Origin: Paratrimastix pyriformis
Taxonomy: Eukaryota > Preaxostyla > Paratrimastigidae
DNA: 64,000 bases
NCBI GenBank assembly: GCA_027972325.1
Contig: JAPMOS010000112.1
Coordinates: 62,001-126,000 of the forward strand
Direction of reading: 5' to 3'
The notes under the pieces were generated by a model. It did no database searches and had not been told where the DNA came from. It worked only from the letters and a program-made list of their open reading frames with translations. Of this stretch, positions 24,759 to 34,636 are shown one piece after another. The first letter of the stretch is position 1. Every line of letters begins with the position of its first letter. The translations under genes and the position numbers were made by a program.

Positions 24759-26063
24759 GGCCGCCGGGCCCCGGGCGCCGGCCGACCCTGAGGACCTGGG
24801 TGAGCCCCGGGGCCCGATGCGGTCCTTCGTGGACACCCTGCAGCTGCTCATCGACCGCGGCGCACGGACCGACGTCAAGGACGTCCGCCACTCGCCCCGC
24901 CCCGCATCCCGCATCCCGCTCCCCACCACCCACACCACCCACACTACGCTCTGGCCCATCCCTCACGTCCACACTCCCCCCGTTTGGCTGTCTAGGGCGA
25001 GAGCGCCACGCCGCTGCACTACGCGGTGCGTGCCCCGTCGGGCCACCTGGCCAAGATCCTCCTCGCCCTCGGGGCCGACGTCAACGCCCGCGCAGCCGAC
25101 CTGGCCACGCCCCTCTTCGTCGCTTGCGGCGAGGTCCCCCCAACGCCTCCTCCCTCCTCCTTGGCCCTCCCTCCCTTCACCCGACCCTGACTCCTCTCCT
25201 CGGCTGCCCGTCTTGGGGGTCTCTGCGGGTCCGGGGCCGCCCCACAGGCCACATCAGCACGGTTCGGTACCTGTGCGCCCACGGGGGCGACCGGGGGGCC
25301 CTGACCTCGAACAACAGCACCCTGCTCCACTCGGCCTGCCACGGGATGGCCATCGTCAACGCGGCCTTCCTGCTGCGCCAAGGGGCCGACCCCCTGGCCG
25401 CCACCAGCGAGCTGCTGACCCCGCTGCACATGGCCTGCGGCCAGGGCTGCGACCCGCTGCTGGCCCTCACCCTGGCCGCCCTCAAGCGCCGCTACGCGGC
25501 CGGCGCCCCCGCCGGCGGCCCCGCCACCCTGGCCGAGGCCCTCGCCACGAGAGACGACGACGGCGACACGGTCCGCCCCCCTGGCCCCCCCTGGCCCCCC
25601 TGCCCCCTGCCCCCACAGGCCCGGGGATGATGGGCGATGCAGAACCCAATCGTCACCCCGCTCCTGCTGCTCCGGTGTCTGCCCTGGTGTCTGCCCGTTC
25701 TGGGGCCGGGGTGCCGGGGGTGCGCAGCCGCTGCACTACTGCGCCTTCGCCGAGTCCGAAGAGGACGCGGTGCGGTGCGCCCGGCTGCTTCTGAAGGAGG
25801 GCGTGCCCCTCGAGGCCACCAACAACATGGGCTGCACGCCCTTCCACACGGCCGCCCTGCAGAAGACCAAGGCCCTGGCCCGCTTCCTGGTCCGCTCGGG
25901 GGCGACGGCCTCCCCGCCCCCCCCGGCGGCCGTCGAGGAGGCCGCCCGCAGGGAGCGCGAGGCCCAGGAGGAGATGGGCGAGGAGGACGAGGAGGACGAG
26001 GAGGCCGCCCCCGGCGACGACAACCAGGACGACAACGCCGACGACAACGCCGACGACCAGTGA
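21819..26063 (+). CDS. SPRY-ankyrin repeat protein with acidic and His/Asp-rich insert
   Basis: The first exon MPSYRHSFFEENKDAQ (21819-21866) and the next (from 21921, YWELKVEEADPSFEFGLDW) open a SPRY domain. It continues as VGWAHAEYPEGFMLG/WRQGSIAFHCDEGKVYF and GDTLGCGRTPAGEYFF, the RanBP9-like SPRY pattern. About ten ankyrin repeats follow, for example MTALHYAAEWGRVAIIEWLL, TPLHYAVRAPSGHLAKILL and TPFHTAALQKTKALARFL. Between repeats, at 24520-24770, an insert holds a Glu/Asp run, a Cys/His cluster (HGCGCGDDHCADHGHSHGG) and about nine Asp-His dipeptides. It ends with an acidic tail (EEDEEDEEAAPGDD) and TGA 26061-26063. Donors GTCCGC at 24133, 24883 and 25571 restore the repeats when removed. 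Ankyrin and SPRY are protein-binding folds; the insert suggests metal binding. Exon limits near 22400-22560 and 23400-23680 are less certain. Confidence 0.85.
22059..22175. repeat. CCCT/CCTCC pyrimidine tract in intron
   Basis: Over 110 bases of C and T in the intron after the exon ending GFMLG. Poly-C runs at 22238-22252 and 22927-22949 occur in this gene too, the latter directly after a GTCCGCC donor. Confidence 0.9.
23448..23575. repeat. CCTGCCCTGCACCCCGTAC minisatellite
   Basis: Six or seven units with variable C-run length in an intron of the SPRY-ankyrin gene. Confidence 0.9.
24682..24759 (+). repeat. (GACCAC)n coding repeat, Asp-His dipeptides
   Basis: In-frame GACCAC/GATCAC array inside the ankyrin gene coding for alternating Asp and His. 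Unlike the intronic arrays it keeps the reading frame and mixes synonymous codons, consistent with coding. Confidence 0.85.
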
Positions 26064-26488
26064 CCGGCGCCCCGCCACGCTCCCACCCCACCATCCCCCC
26101 TACCCATGTCCCCATCGCCCTCACTCATCTCCCCCGCCGGGCATTACGCCAGCACCCCACGCCCTATGCGCTCTGTCCGTCGTCCGAGGGGCCGGAGAGC
26201 ACCTCCGGCCTTCCGCTCGTGGCGGTGGAACCCCCTCGCGCCGCTGACTTCTTCTCCCCGTGTCTCATGTGTCTGATGTGTCTCATGTGGCCGACCGAAT
26301 AAGACCCAACGTGTTCCCCACCGGGCGGGCTGTCCGGCCAGCCGGGACCACCACCACCACCACCCAACATTGCGGCAGTGGGGCGAGGGGAGGGTGCGGG
26401 GCGGAGGGTGCGGGGCGGAGGGTGCGGGGCGGAGGGTGCGGGGCGGAGGGTGCGGGGCGGAGGTGCGGGGCGGAGGGTGCGGGGCCCT
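26064..26488. other. Convergent intergenic region with GCGGAGGGTGCGGG array
   Basis: Lies between two 3' ends. It contains TGTCTCATG/TGTCTGATG repeats (26262-26290) and a seven-copy GCGGAGGGTGCGGG array (26388-26480) reaching the stop codon of the minus-strand gene. No coding signal seen. Confidence 0.7.
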
Positions 26489-27106
26489 CAGAGGGCGGGG
26501 TGCTGGCGGGCGGCCAGGGCCCGGATGCGGACGAGCTCCTTGGCGGCCAGGTTGGTGTAGACGTTGGTCGACTGGGCCTGACCAACCACCTCCCGCTCCA
26601 GGGCCGCCGCTTCCTGCGGGGGAGTGGAGTGGGAGTGAGCGCGCGGGAGCGGGAGTGGGAGTGAGCGTGAGCGGGAGAGGAAGGAGAGGGAGAGGGAGAG
26701 GGAGCGCGCCGATTAAGGGCGTGCGGGGTGGTGGGCCCTCCCACCCTTTTGTTTTCCCTTTTTGTGTCTTGGGTGATTTCGGTCTTTCTCGTGTTCCCTT
26801 TTACGGGGAGAGGAAGGAGAGGAAGAAGAGGAAGAAGAGGAAGGAGAGGAGTTTCTGAGGCGCTGGGGCCGGTCGCCGCCTGCCTGTGCCCTCCCGTGCC
26901 TTGTGCGTGCCCCCCCCCGTGCCTTGTACGTGCCCCCCCGTGCCTTGTGCGTGGAGTGTCCGATGCAACCCTTCTCGTGCGCGCCCACGTGCGGGGTGGT
27001 GGGTCCTCCCTCCTTGTGCTTCCCTTTTTGTGCTTTGGTGATTTCGGGCTCTTCCCTTTGACGTGACGGGCCCCGGTGGCTCGGTTTCCCCGGAATATGA
27101 GAGCAA

Positions 27107-27144
<38 letters not shown>

Positions 27145-29521
27145 TTGGCAGGATCCCATTGCGGGAGGACCTCGTATGCCCGGCGGGTGTTCGTGGGGTA
27201 GAGCTGCGAGAAGACGTCGCAGAAGCGCTCCAGGGCCGCCGACCGGGTCCGGTGGGCCACCGGGCAGCTCGGGTTGAAGGGCACCGTGGGTCGGGGCTGT
27301 CCCCGGGGCCAGTGCGGGGTAGGGGCAGGGCAGATGAGCGGGCAGTGGGGGGGATGGAGGCGGGGGCGGGGAATGGAGGGCGGGGGCGACCCACGGACCA
27401 CGGCGGCGCCGAGCAGCGGGGCGACGGGCCGAGCTGTGGGTTTGGCTGTGGGCTTGGCTGCGGGTTTGGCTGTGGGCTTGGCTGTGGGTTTGGCTGGGGC
27501 GGCGGCGGCCACACGATGCGGGGCCGCTGCCGGGGCGGCGGCTTTGGCGGGCGGGGAGCCTCCGGGGGCGGCGCGCGGGTGGGCCGCCTTGGGGGGCGCG
27601 GCCGGCTGGGGCCTGGGCGGGGCCGCTTTGGGGCCCCCGGGGGGAACCAGCGTGCCGAAGGGCCGCGGGGCCAGGTGCACCTTGGCGGCGGGGGGCGCGC
27701 TGGCGGCGGGCAGCGGGGCCTTGGTCGCGCCGACCGGACCGGCGCGTGGGCCGGCCAGCGGGGCGGCAGCGCCCAAGGCCTGTGGGGCCTGGGGAGCATG
27801 CCATGGCTGCTGGGCTGGGGCTGGTTGGGCTGGGGCCGGCTGCTGCTGCTGGGTTTGGGGCGACTGGGGGACCCGCACGGCCGGGACGACCTCCAGCTCG
27901 TGGTCTGAGGCGCTCTCGTCGCTGCTGATGAAGTCGACGCCCTCAGCTTCGGCCGAGGCCAGGCCGCCCGGGGCTGGGGGCGTGGCCGGCAGCGGGGCGA
28001 TGGCGGGCTCGTCTTCGCTGAGGGGCTCCACCTCGATCAGCCCCAGCGGCTCCAGCGGCTCCAGCGGCGGGGGCGGGGGCGGGGGCGCCTGGCCGGGCCC
28101 GGGTTGGGAGGGCGGGCGGGCGTCGGAGCCAAGGCCGGGCTGGTGCGGCTGCGACTGGTGCGGCTGCTGCTGGGGGTGGGGGCGGGCCCTGTTCTTGATG
28201 GCCGCCTGCCGGGTGCGCTCGGACTGCTGCTTGCGGAGCCCCTCCCGGACCCGGGCCGCGGCCCCAGTCGACCGGGCCGCTTGGCTGCGCAGACGCCGGC
28301 CGAGCGGGGCATCTGCTGCGGGGGCAGCGAGGCCCTGGTCTTCGTCGAGGGGCGCGATGACGACCGAGACCCCACCCCCGTCGCCCTCCGGGACCTCGCC
28401 TTCCTCGTCCCCGCCCCCGCCTCCGTACCCGCCGTCCCCCTCCTCGTCCTCGTCCCCGCCCCGGTCCCGGCCCGATGCGGAAGTGGCGTCGCTACTGCTG
28501 CCTGAGGAGGGGCTATCGCTGCTCTCCTCCTCCTCCTCGCCTTCGTCCCGGGCCGCCTTGCGGGGGCGGGTCCGCCGGCCGGGGGGGGCCGCTCCCGCTC
28601 CGGGGGCGTGCTTCTTGAGGCGGCTCAGCCGGCCGGGGCGACCCTTCGCCTCCGCGGCTCCCGGTGCCTGAGGAGCGGCGGATTGGGGGTTGCTGGCCGG
28701 CGCAGCGGTCGCGGGGGGCGGGGCGGCGGGGCGTGGACGGGGCGCCTTGGCGGGGGGCGGGCCCGGGGCGGCGGTGTCCTTGCCGCGCGCCTCGTCCACG
28801 GCCCGCCGGATCTCGGCCGCTTCCCGGGCCAGCCGCTCGTCGATCCGCTCGGGCTCCGCGCCCAGGGCGATGGGCTCCTCGGCCGCGTACTTGCCGCCCG
28901 GGCCCCCGGCCGGCTTCCCCCCGGCCGCCTCCGATCCGCCCAGGGGGCTCCCGCCCGGCCCCGCGGCGGCCCGAGCCGACGGCGGGTTGGCTACGGTCAC
29001 CCCACGTGGTGGGAAGTCCTTCGAGGCGTGTGGTCGCGGAGGCCTGGGGGCCGGCGGCACGTCGGGCTGGGCGGGGATCGGGACCGGGACCGTGGCGACC
29101 GGGACCGGCGAGGGAGCCTGGGGGGGGCCCAGCCGGCCCGGTCTGCCCCCGCCTCCGGGAGGAGATGGCGCGTCATCATCGATGACAACGACAGGCGCCA
29201 TCCCAGCCCCGGGCGGTGGCTGGGCCTGGACGGGAGGTCCTCGGGGTCCCGGAGGGGGGTTGAGGGCCGGGGGAGGGGCGGCAGCTTGGAGGAGATCCAA
29301 AGAGAGCCCAGCCGGGTTCGAGTTGGCTGCCCACGGGCGGGGGTTCTGCACACAAACAAGCTGAGCGAGAGGCGAAGATCAGGGGCAGAAGGGACCTCCA
29401 TAAGCTTGACCGCATCGACCAGGAGTTGGGGCCAGTCCATGGGGCCATCGCTCTCCAAGCGGGAAATATCCACAATAGATGTTATTGGAACTTCCGCGAC
29501 AAGGTGAGATTCAGTGCGATG
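26489..29521 (-). CDS. Long disordered nuclear-type protein with possible TFIIS central-like C-terminus
   Basis: A single exon from about 29370 to 27170 encodes roughly 730 residues of Pro/Ala/Gly-rich sequence. It has acidic runs (EGEEEEESSD), basic patches (RLKKHAPG, RRTRPRKAAR), a poly-Gln stretch and KPTA repeats. The conserved-looking parts are at the ends. The N-terminus has ISRLESDGPMDWPQLLVDA (29521-29390). At the C-terminus RTRSAALERFCDVFSQLYP...RRAYE joins EAAALEREVVGQAQ and AAKELVRIRALAARQHPAL, recalling the TFIIS central (TFS2M) helices. The final intron has donor GTCCTC at about 27170 and acceptor CCCCCGCAG at about 26612. Stop at 26489. The first exon and start codon were not found; 29521 is the acceptor side of the most 5' exon seen. 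The TFIIS assignment is weak; Elongin A-like proteins are another possibility. Confidence 0.5.
26711..27065. repeat. Imperfect T-rich direct repeat pair in intron
   Basis: Two related copies, at about 26711-26805 and 26985-27065, share GTGCGGGGTGGTGGG, TTCCCTTTTTGTG and GGTGATTTCGG. Between them lie GGAAGA runs and three TGCCTTGTGCGTGCCCC units. All are within the last intron of the disordered-protein gene and are much AT-richer than the surrounding sequence. Confidence 0.7.
27107..27140. repeat. Poly-G run of about 30
   Basis: Sense-strand poly-C tract in the same intron, about 30 bases after the GTCCTCCC donor. Confidence 0.95.
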
Positions 29522-29735
29522 CTATCGGAACGGACCAGCATCAGGCTCATGCATGAAGTGGCAGAACGGGCCGCGTAAACAGTACCCCTAATGGTCGCAA
29601 CATTTGATGCTCCGCGTGGTACTCTGTAAAGAAAAGCAGACCTGCTCATGATAATCAGTGCACCGGATCCGCGCAAACCCGAAGCTGGGCAACATAATTT
29701 TCCCGTCGCAAGAACCAGAATGGGGTTGAGAGACT

Positions 29736-31865
29736 ATGCTCGTCGGAACACGACGGTGTAAGTTGATCTTGATCTGGATTTTCCTTGTTACTTCGCCAGT
29801 TTGGGGGTCGCATCACAGGTATGTTCTAGAGAGCCCATCTACATCGACTGCAAATCTCTTTGGGTCCAGGTCTGGATATTGTTGATCCCGGCTGTCACTC
29901 GCATCCCTCCAGCATTGCCTTTTCTCCCACACATCGACAAATTTTCGTCGGGGCGCCACGCGATGAGTTTGGCGCTGGCCGGGGGTATCTGTTTACATAC
30001 TCCACCGAGGCCCAGGAATGGGGGGAACCCATGACCCTGAGCTCGTCCATCACGCCATCCGCGCAATCGTTTGGCTTCTCTGCGACCGGCGGCGCGCTTG
30101 CCCCCGAGGCGGGCCTCTCGCAGTGTTTCTTCGTCGGTGCCCCGGCCCTGCTGGGGGCCGAGGTCCCCTTCGATCGTACCTCGCCCGCTGCCCTGGCGGA
30201 GCAGTGCTCCCGCGACCCCACCCGCGTGGGCGCTGTCCATGTGATATGCTCCTTCAAGGATCGCTGGGTGGAGGTCTCCCGGTTCGAAGGCGACTACCCC
30301 CTCTTCGGCTACTCGGTGGCGACGGCGGGGCGCTGCCTGGCCATCGGGTCGCCCTGCGAGCAGCCCCAGCGCGGCGGCGGGTCGGGCCACCTGGGGGCCG
30401 TCCACCTGTACTGCCTGGCCAACGTGCTCCGGGGGGACAGCCCCGGGGCCGCCGACCCGATGGCCCTGCCCCAGCTCCAGTGGCGCCACGTGACCTTCCG
30501 CAACCTGACCGCGGGCGCCGCCCGGGCGGAGGCCTTCTTCGGGGCCAGCGTGGCCCTGAGCTCGCACTGCCTGCTGGGGGGCTCTCTGCTGGGCCACAGC
30601 GTCTTCATCGCCTGGAAAGCCGGCCCCGGCCCGGAGCGGGACGACGATGGCGGCAGCGGCCCGGAGGAGCGTGGGCCGGCCGCCCCCTGGTCGGAGGGGC
30701 TCGCCCGGGCAGCCGCGCGGGACCCGGCCCTGCTGGCGAGCATCCTCACCGAGCCCGAGGGGGACATACCCTCGGGGTGGCTCACCCACCCCCTGGTCTC
30801 TGGCCAAGGGGACGACCGCTTCGGGCTGTCCGTGGCCCTGAGCGCGGCCGGCCTGACGGCGGCTGTCGGGGCCCCCTTTGCCGCACAGGGGTCAGGAGCC
30901 GTCTATGTCTACCGGGAGTGCGCCCCCGAGAGCCGCCGCTGGGGGCGTCTCGAGCAGCCGGACATGTGCGTCCACAGGCAGCTGGTCGTCCCCCAGGGCG
31001 GGCGCCCGGGCGACCACTTCGGCAGGTCCGCCGGCACGGGGCCGTCTCAGTGAGGCCATGGCGAGACTCCACCGCCCCCCCACCCCCGCTCACTCGTGCC
31101 TCTTCTCCGTTCTTTCGCGGCATCGGGGGCACCGCAGCTGGCTGACCATCGACGAGGCCGCGCTGACGGTCGGGGCCCCCGATGCGGATGCCTCCCCGGT
31201 GCCTCGCTGGCGGAGGCTCCGGGCCACCCGCGGGGGCCTCTTCGAGGTGCGGGCCCGCCGGGGAATCACGTACCATTTCCGCTTCCTGCCGACCTACCCC
31301 GGTCCGCCGCTACCCCGCCCCCCCGACTCCAATCGCTGCGGCCTTGGCCTGGCGGGGCGCAGGGCTCTTCGTGGAGAGCATCTTCTGGTTCGACGGGGGC
31401 GATTTGGCGGGCTCGCTGCACCACGAGGGCCCGTGCTTCTGGGTGGCGGCCAGCTCAAACGGTGGGCTGGTTTCGCGGCCGCCTCCCCCGCCCGGGTGGG
31501 ACGGCCGCCCCATCGTCCCGGCGCCACCCGACCCGGCGCCCCCGTCCGCGGGCCCGTGCGTGGTGGTGAGCTACATCGGCGATGACGCGCCCACCCCCGC
31601 GCATACCGGCCCCGCCTCCGAGCAGGCCCCGGTTGCCCCCATGCCGCGCGTTCCCCGACCGCCCCCGCGCCGGCGGGCCGCGGCGGCCGACCAGGTGGAC
31701 GACGACCCCCTGCGGGCCCTACCCAGGGGCATGGCCGGCCTTCTCCGCCGAGCGACCCTGCTCCTGACCTGCTGCCTCCTCACCATGGCGGCCGTCCTGG
31801 GGGATGTCTTCTGGCACCTTCTCTTGGCCCGCGCCCGTCCGTCCTCATTTCCAATCGTCTTCTGA
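29736..31865 (+). CDS. FG-GAP repeat single-pass membrane protein
   Basis: ATG 29736 begins a signal peptide (MLVGTRRCKLILIWIFLV...WGSHH). After an intron with a canonical GTATGT donor (29819) come FG-GAP beta-propeller blades: IFVGAPRDEFGAGRGYLF, FGYSVATAGRCLAIGSP, FFGASVALSS and DDRFGLSVALSAAGLTAAVG. The donor at 31026 (AG/GTCCGCC) and acceptor CACCGCAG at about 31136 join DHFG to SWLTIDEAALTVGAPDA, restoring a blade. Near the C-terminus a hydrophobic segment (LLRRATLLLTCCLLTMAAVL) is followed by a short tail, TGA 31863-31865. Such domains occur in integrin alpha chains and other adhesion receptors. No integrin stalk or GFFKR tail motif is seen, so I call it FG-GAP only. The region around 31300-31330 probably holds another short intron. 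Confidence 0.85.
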
Positions 31866-31954
31866 CACCCCTCATAGGCAAAATCAGATAGCGGCGCCTT
31901 TTTCGGCCTCCTATTTCGTGGTCGCTTGTATAGAGATTCTTTATTATGTAATCC

Positions 31955-31961
31955 CCCCTCC

Positions 31962-32004
<43 letters not shown>
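31955..32004. repeat. Poly-C run of about 45
   Basis: Longest homopolymer of the window, preceded by CCCCCCTCCTCC and followed by (CAC)n. It lies between the FG-GAP gene and the first certain vWA exon, perhaps in that gene's first intron. Confidence 0.95.
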
Positions 32005-32110
32005 ACCACCACCACCACCACCCCGAGTGGCTACTGCTATCGGTCATTCCCACTGTCCTTCTCTTCTGGAGCTCCAATGCTTGCCTCAATCTCCTTGGCT
32101 CCCAGAACAG

Positions 32111-32588
32111 GAATCGGATGAGCAGCAGAGAAATCCCTTCGGAGTATTGGTTTCCATCCGTGCGCCCCCAATGGTTGGGAATGATCGGGCTCCCCTGCGT
32201 TTGGTGGTATGTATCGACCGAAGCGGCAGCATGGAGGAAGGAGAGAAGCTCAACCTTGTGAAAGTCACTTTACCAATCTCCTTCCCCAACTTGGTCCGAG
32301 AGATGAGATCGGACTGGTTTCTTTCGCAAGCCAGGTCGGTTTCTCTCGCGGGCCGCATCTCACCTCCCGCACAGGTTTCAGCCGACCTTCCATTGGTCCG
32401 CACGGACGAAATCGGAAAGCAACGTGTCATGAGCGCCTTGGCCGGGTTGGTCCCCTGGGGCAATACCGATCTGGCTGGGGGCCTCTGCCGCGCTCTGGAA
32501 GTGCTGAGTCGTCCGCCCGACCAGACCCCTGACATAGCAGCTGTCGGAAGCCCACATGTCAACGCGGTGATTTTGATGGTTTGCCTGA

Positions 32589-32620
<32 letters not shown>

Positions 32621-34497
32621 AGCTCCAACCCAGCTCCAACCCAGCTCCAGCCCACTCCCAACCCACTCCCAACCCACTCCCAACCAACTCCCAACCAACT
32701 CCCAACCCAGCTCCAACCCAGCTCCGCCCACTCCCAACCGCATCATCTCCGGCACCGCTCGCTGACCATCGCCCTAAAACTCTGTCTGTCAGACCGATGG
32801 CCGGGCTAACGTTGGCCTACGCGACCCGAACCCCCTCATGGAGCAGCTTCGCGGGTGGCTGTCCTTCGGGCCCGGGGCGGCCGGGCGGCCCCCGGTGGTG
32901 CACTGCTTCGGCTTCGGGGCCGAGTGCCCCCCGCTGCTGCTTCGGGCCATCGCCGATGCCTCTGGGGGCATCTTCTATCACATCCAGGAGGCCCGCGGCA
33001 TCCCGGGGGCCCTGGGCGAGTGCCTGGGGGGCCTCCTCAGCCTGGCCGCCCGTGGCGTGGCCATCCGCCTGGCCGCGGGCCCCGCAGCCACCGTCCGCAG
33101 CCCGTGCTCCGATCGGCCATGATGACGCAAACGTGGGCTCGTGGTGCGGGGTGCGTGTGGCATGGGTGCGCAGCTGGTGCGTGTCCAGGGCCCCCGGGCT
33201 CCCCTCTGGGACGACGGCGGGGCGGCGGCCACCCTGCTCCTGGGCGATCTCTACGCCGACGAGGCCCGCGACGTGCTGGCTTGGGTTCTGCCGCCCCTTC
33301 GGCCCACAGCCGCAGACACCGGGAGCCCCGCCGCCCCGGAGCCAACTGGGGGGGCTGTTGTGGAGCTGCTCGAGGCAGTCCTCACCTTCGACGATCTTCA
33401 CGGCAGCCACGTCCGCCGGGAGCGGGGGGAAGAAGGGAAGAGTACATGTGTGTTGGTGTATGTGCCCTGCTCTGCCCTTGTCTGTCGCCTAATCCGACCC
33501 CTGCAAGCCCAGGTCACGAGATTGTCCCCTCCGTCCTCGTAGCACGAACAACGGGCCCGACTGCGGCTTGCCCGGGGGCCCCCGACGCAAGGACCCCCAG
33601 TTGGGTCTCCGGCCCGGCCCGAAGGTGCCCCCAGCCTCGTTTCCCCGTCGGCCCCTCGGCTGGTGGAGGCGCACAGCTGCCGTTACCTGGCGGCCGAGTG
33701 CCTGGGGCACGCCTGCCGGGCTGCCGTCCGAGGCGACCACGCCGAGGTGCGCCGCCCTTGCCCCTGCCCCGCATGACCCCTCATCTGTTCGCGCATAGGC
33801 ACGCTCCCTGCTGCAATCCTGTATGGCGCGCCTCCAGACTTCGCCCGCCTGTGAGGAGCCGCTCGTGGTGGGCCTGCTGGTCTGCCCCACCCCGGCACCG
33901 ACGGCACCAACACCCCTGCCCCGCCGGCCGCTCCGCAGGGAGACCTTCAATCCATCCGGGACCAGCTCGCTCGGTGGGACGGCGACCCCCGCGGGGCCGC
34001 CTCGGTGCCCACCCCAGTGCACACCCTGGAGACGATGGCCCAGGCCCACCTCGGCCAGCGGGCCAACGCTCAGGCCATGTCTGTCCCAGCCGACATTGGG
34101 GGCCTGACCGACCCCTTTTTCGGCGGGGGTGGGACGACGTAGGTTCAGCACCCAGACGTATGCCACGGCCAGCCAGCGGGCGTCGACCATCTCCCTCACC
34201 CGGGTCGCACAGCCTGGGCTTCTGGGGCAAGCAGAAGACGAAGCCTCTTTTCCCCGAATCCCCTCGGACCACGAGCCACTCCGCCGCACCCGAACCACAC
34301 GCAATCTGCTGGTTGGATTTCCCCCTCCCTTCCGAGAGGTCTCGACCCTTGGCCGGGCCCGGGATGGGGGCGACTTGGGAACTCATGATACTGAGACGAA
34401 TGAGACAGGGCAGCAGAGTGACACTGATGAGAGCGAGACTGGGCACGGATCAAGCGAAGATGGCGAAGATTATTTTCCAGCTCCGCAAAGGAAATGA
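32111..34497 (+). CDS. von Willebrand factor A (vWA) domain protein
   Basis: The first certain exon begins after AACAG at about 32110: ESDEQQRNPFGVLVSIRAPP, then LRLVVCIDRSGSM with the MIDAS DxSxS. LGPRDEIGLVSFAS follows, then GNTDLAGGL with the MIDAS Thr, and VILM joins TDGRANVG across an intron (donor GTTTGC 32579, acceptor before 32793) to supply the MIDAS Asp. The domain ends at GGIFYHIQEA. A following module (LLLGDLYADEARDVLAWVLPP) resembles the beta-sandwich after vWA in plant and protist vWA-RING or WAV3-like proteins; no RING is seen. The C-terminal part (FSTQTYATASQRAS) and acidic tail run to TGA 34497. Two places need a frame change: about 32270 (LNLVK to FTNLLPQLG) and about 34135. 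The start codon is not identified. Confidence 0.83.
32589..32750. repeat. Poly-C followed by CCAACTCCCAACCCA repeats
   Basis: About 30 C, then many CCCAACC/CAGCTCCAA units filling the intron that separates the two halves of the vWA domain (32579-32792). Confidence 0.95.
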
Positions 34498-34636
34498 AAA
34501 GACCTCCAACTCCATTTCGACTCCTTTCCTCCATTCTTTGTTAATCTTTTTCCAGTTTGAGCTTGATCAACATGCGGGCGTTGGCCGGTCTCCAAAATCT
34601 AGTGGTCTCAGGGGCAAGCCCCCCAAGGTTGGAGCG

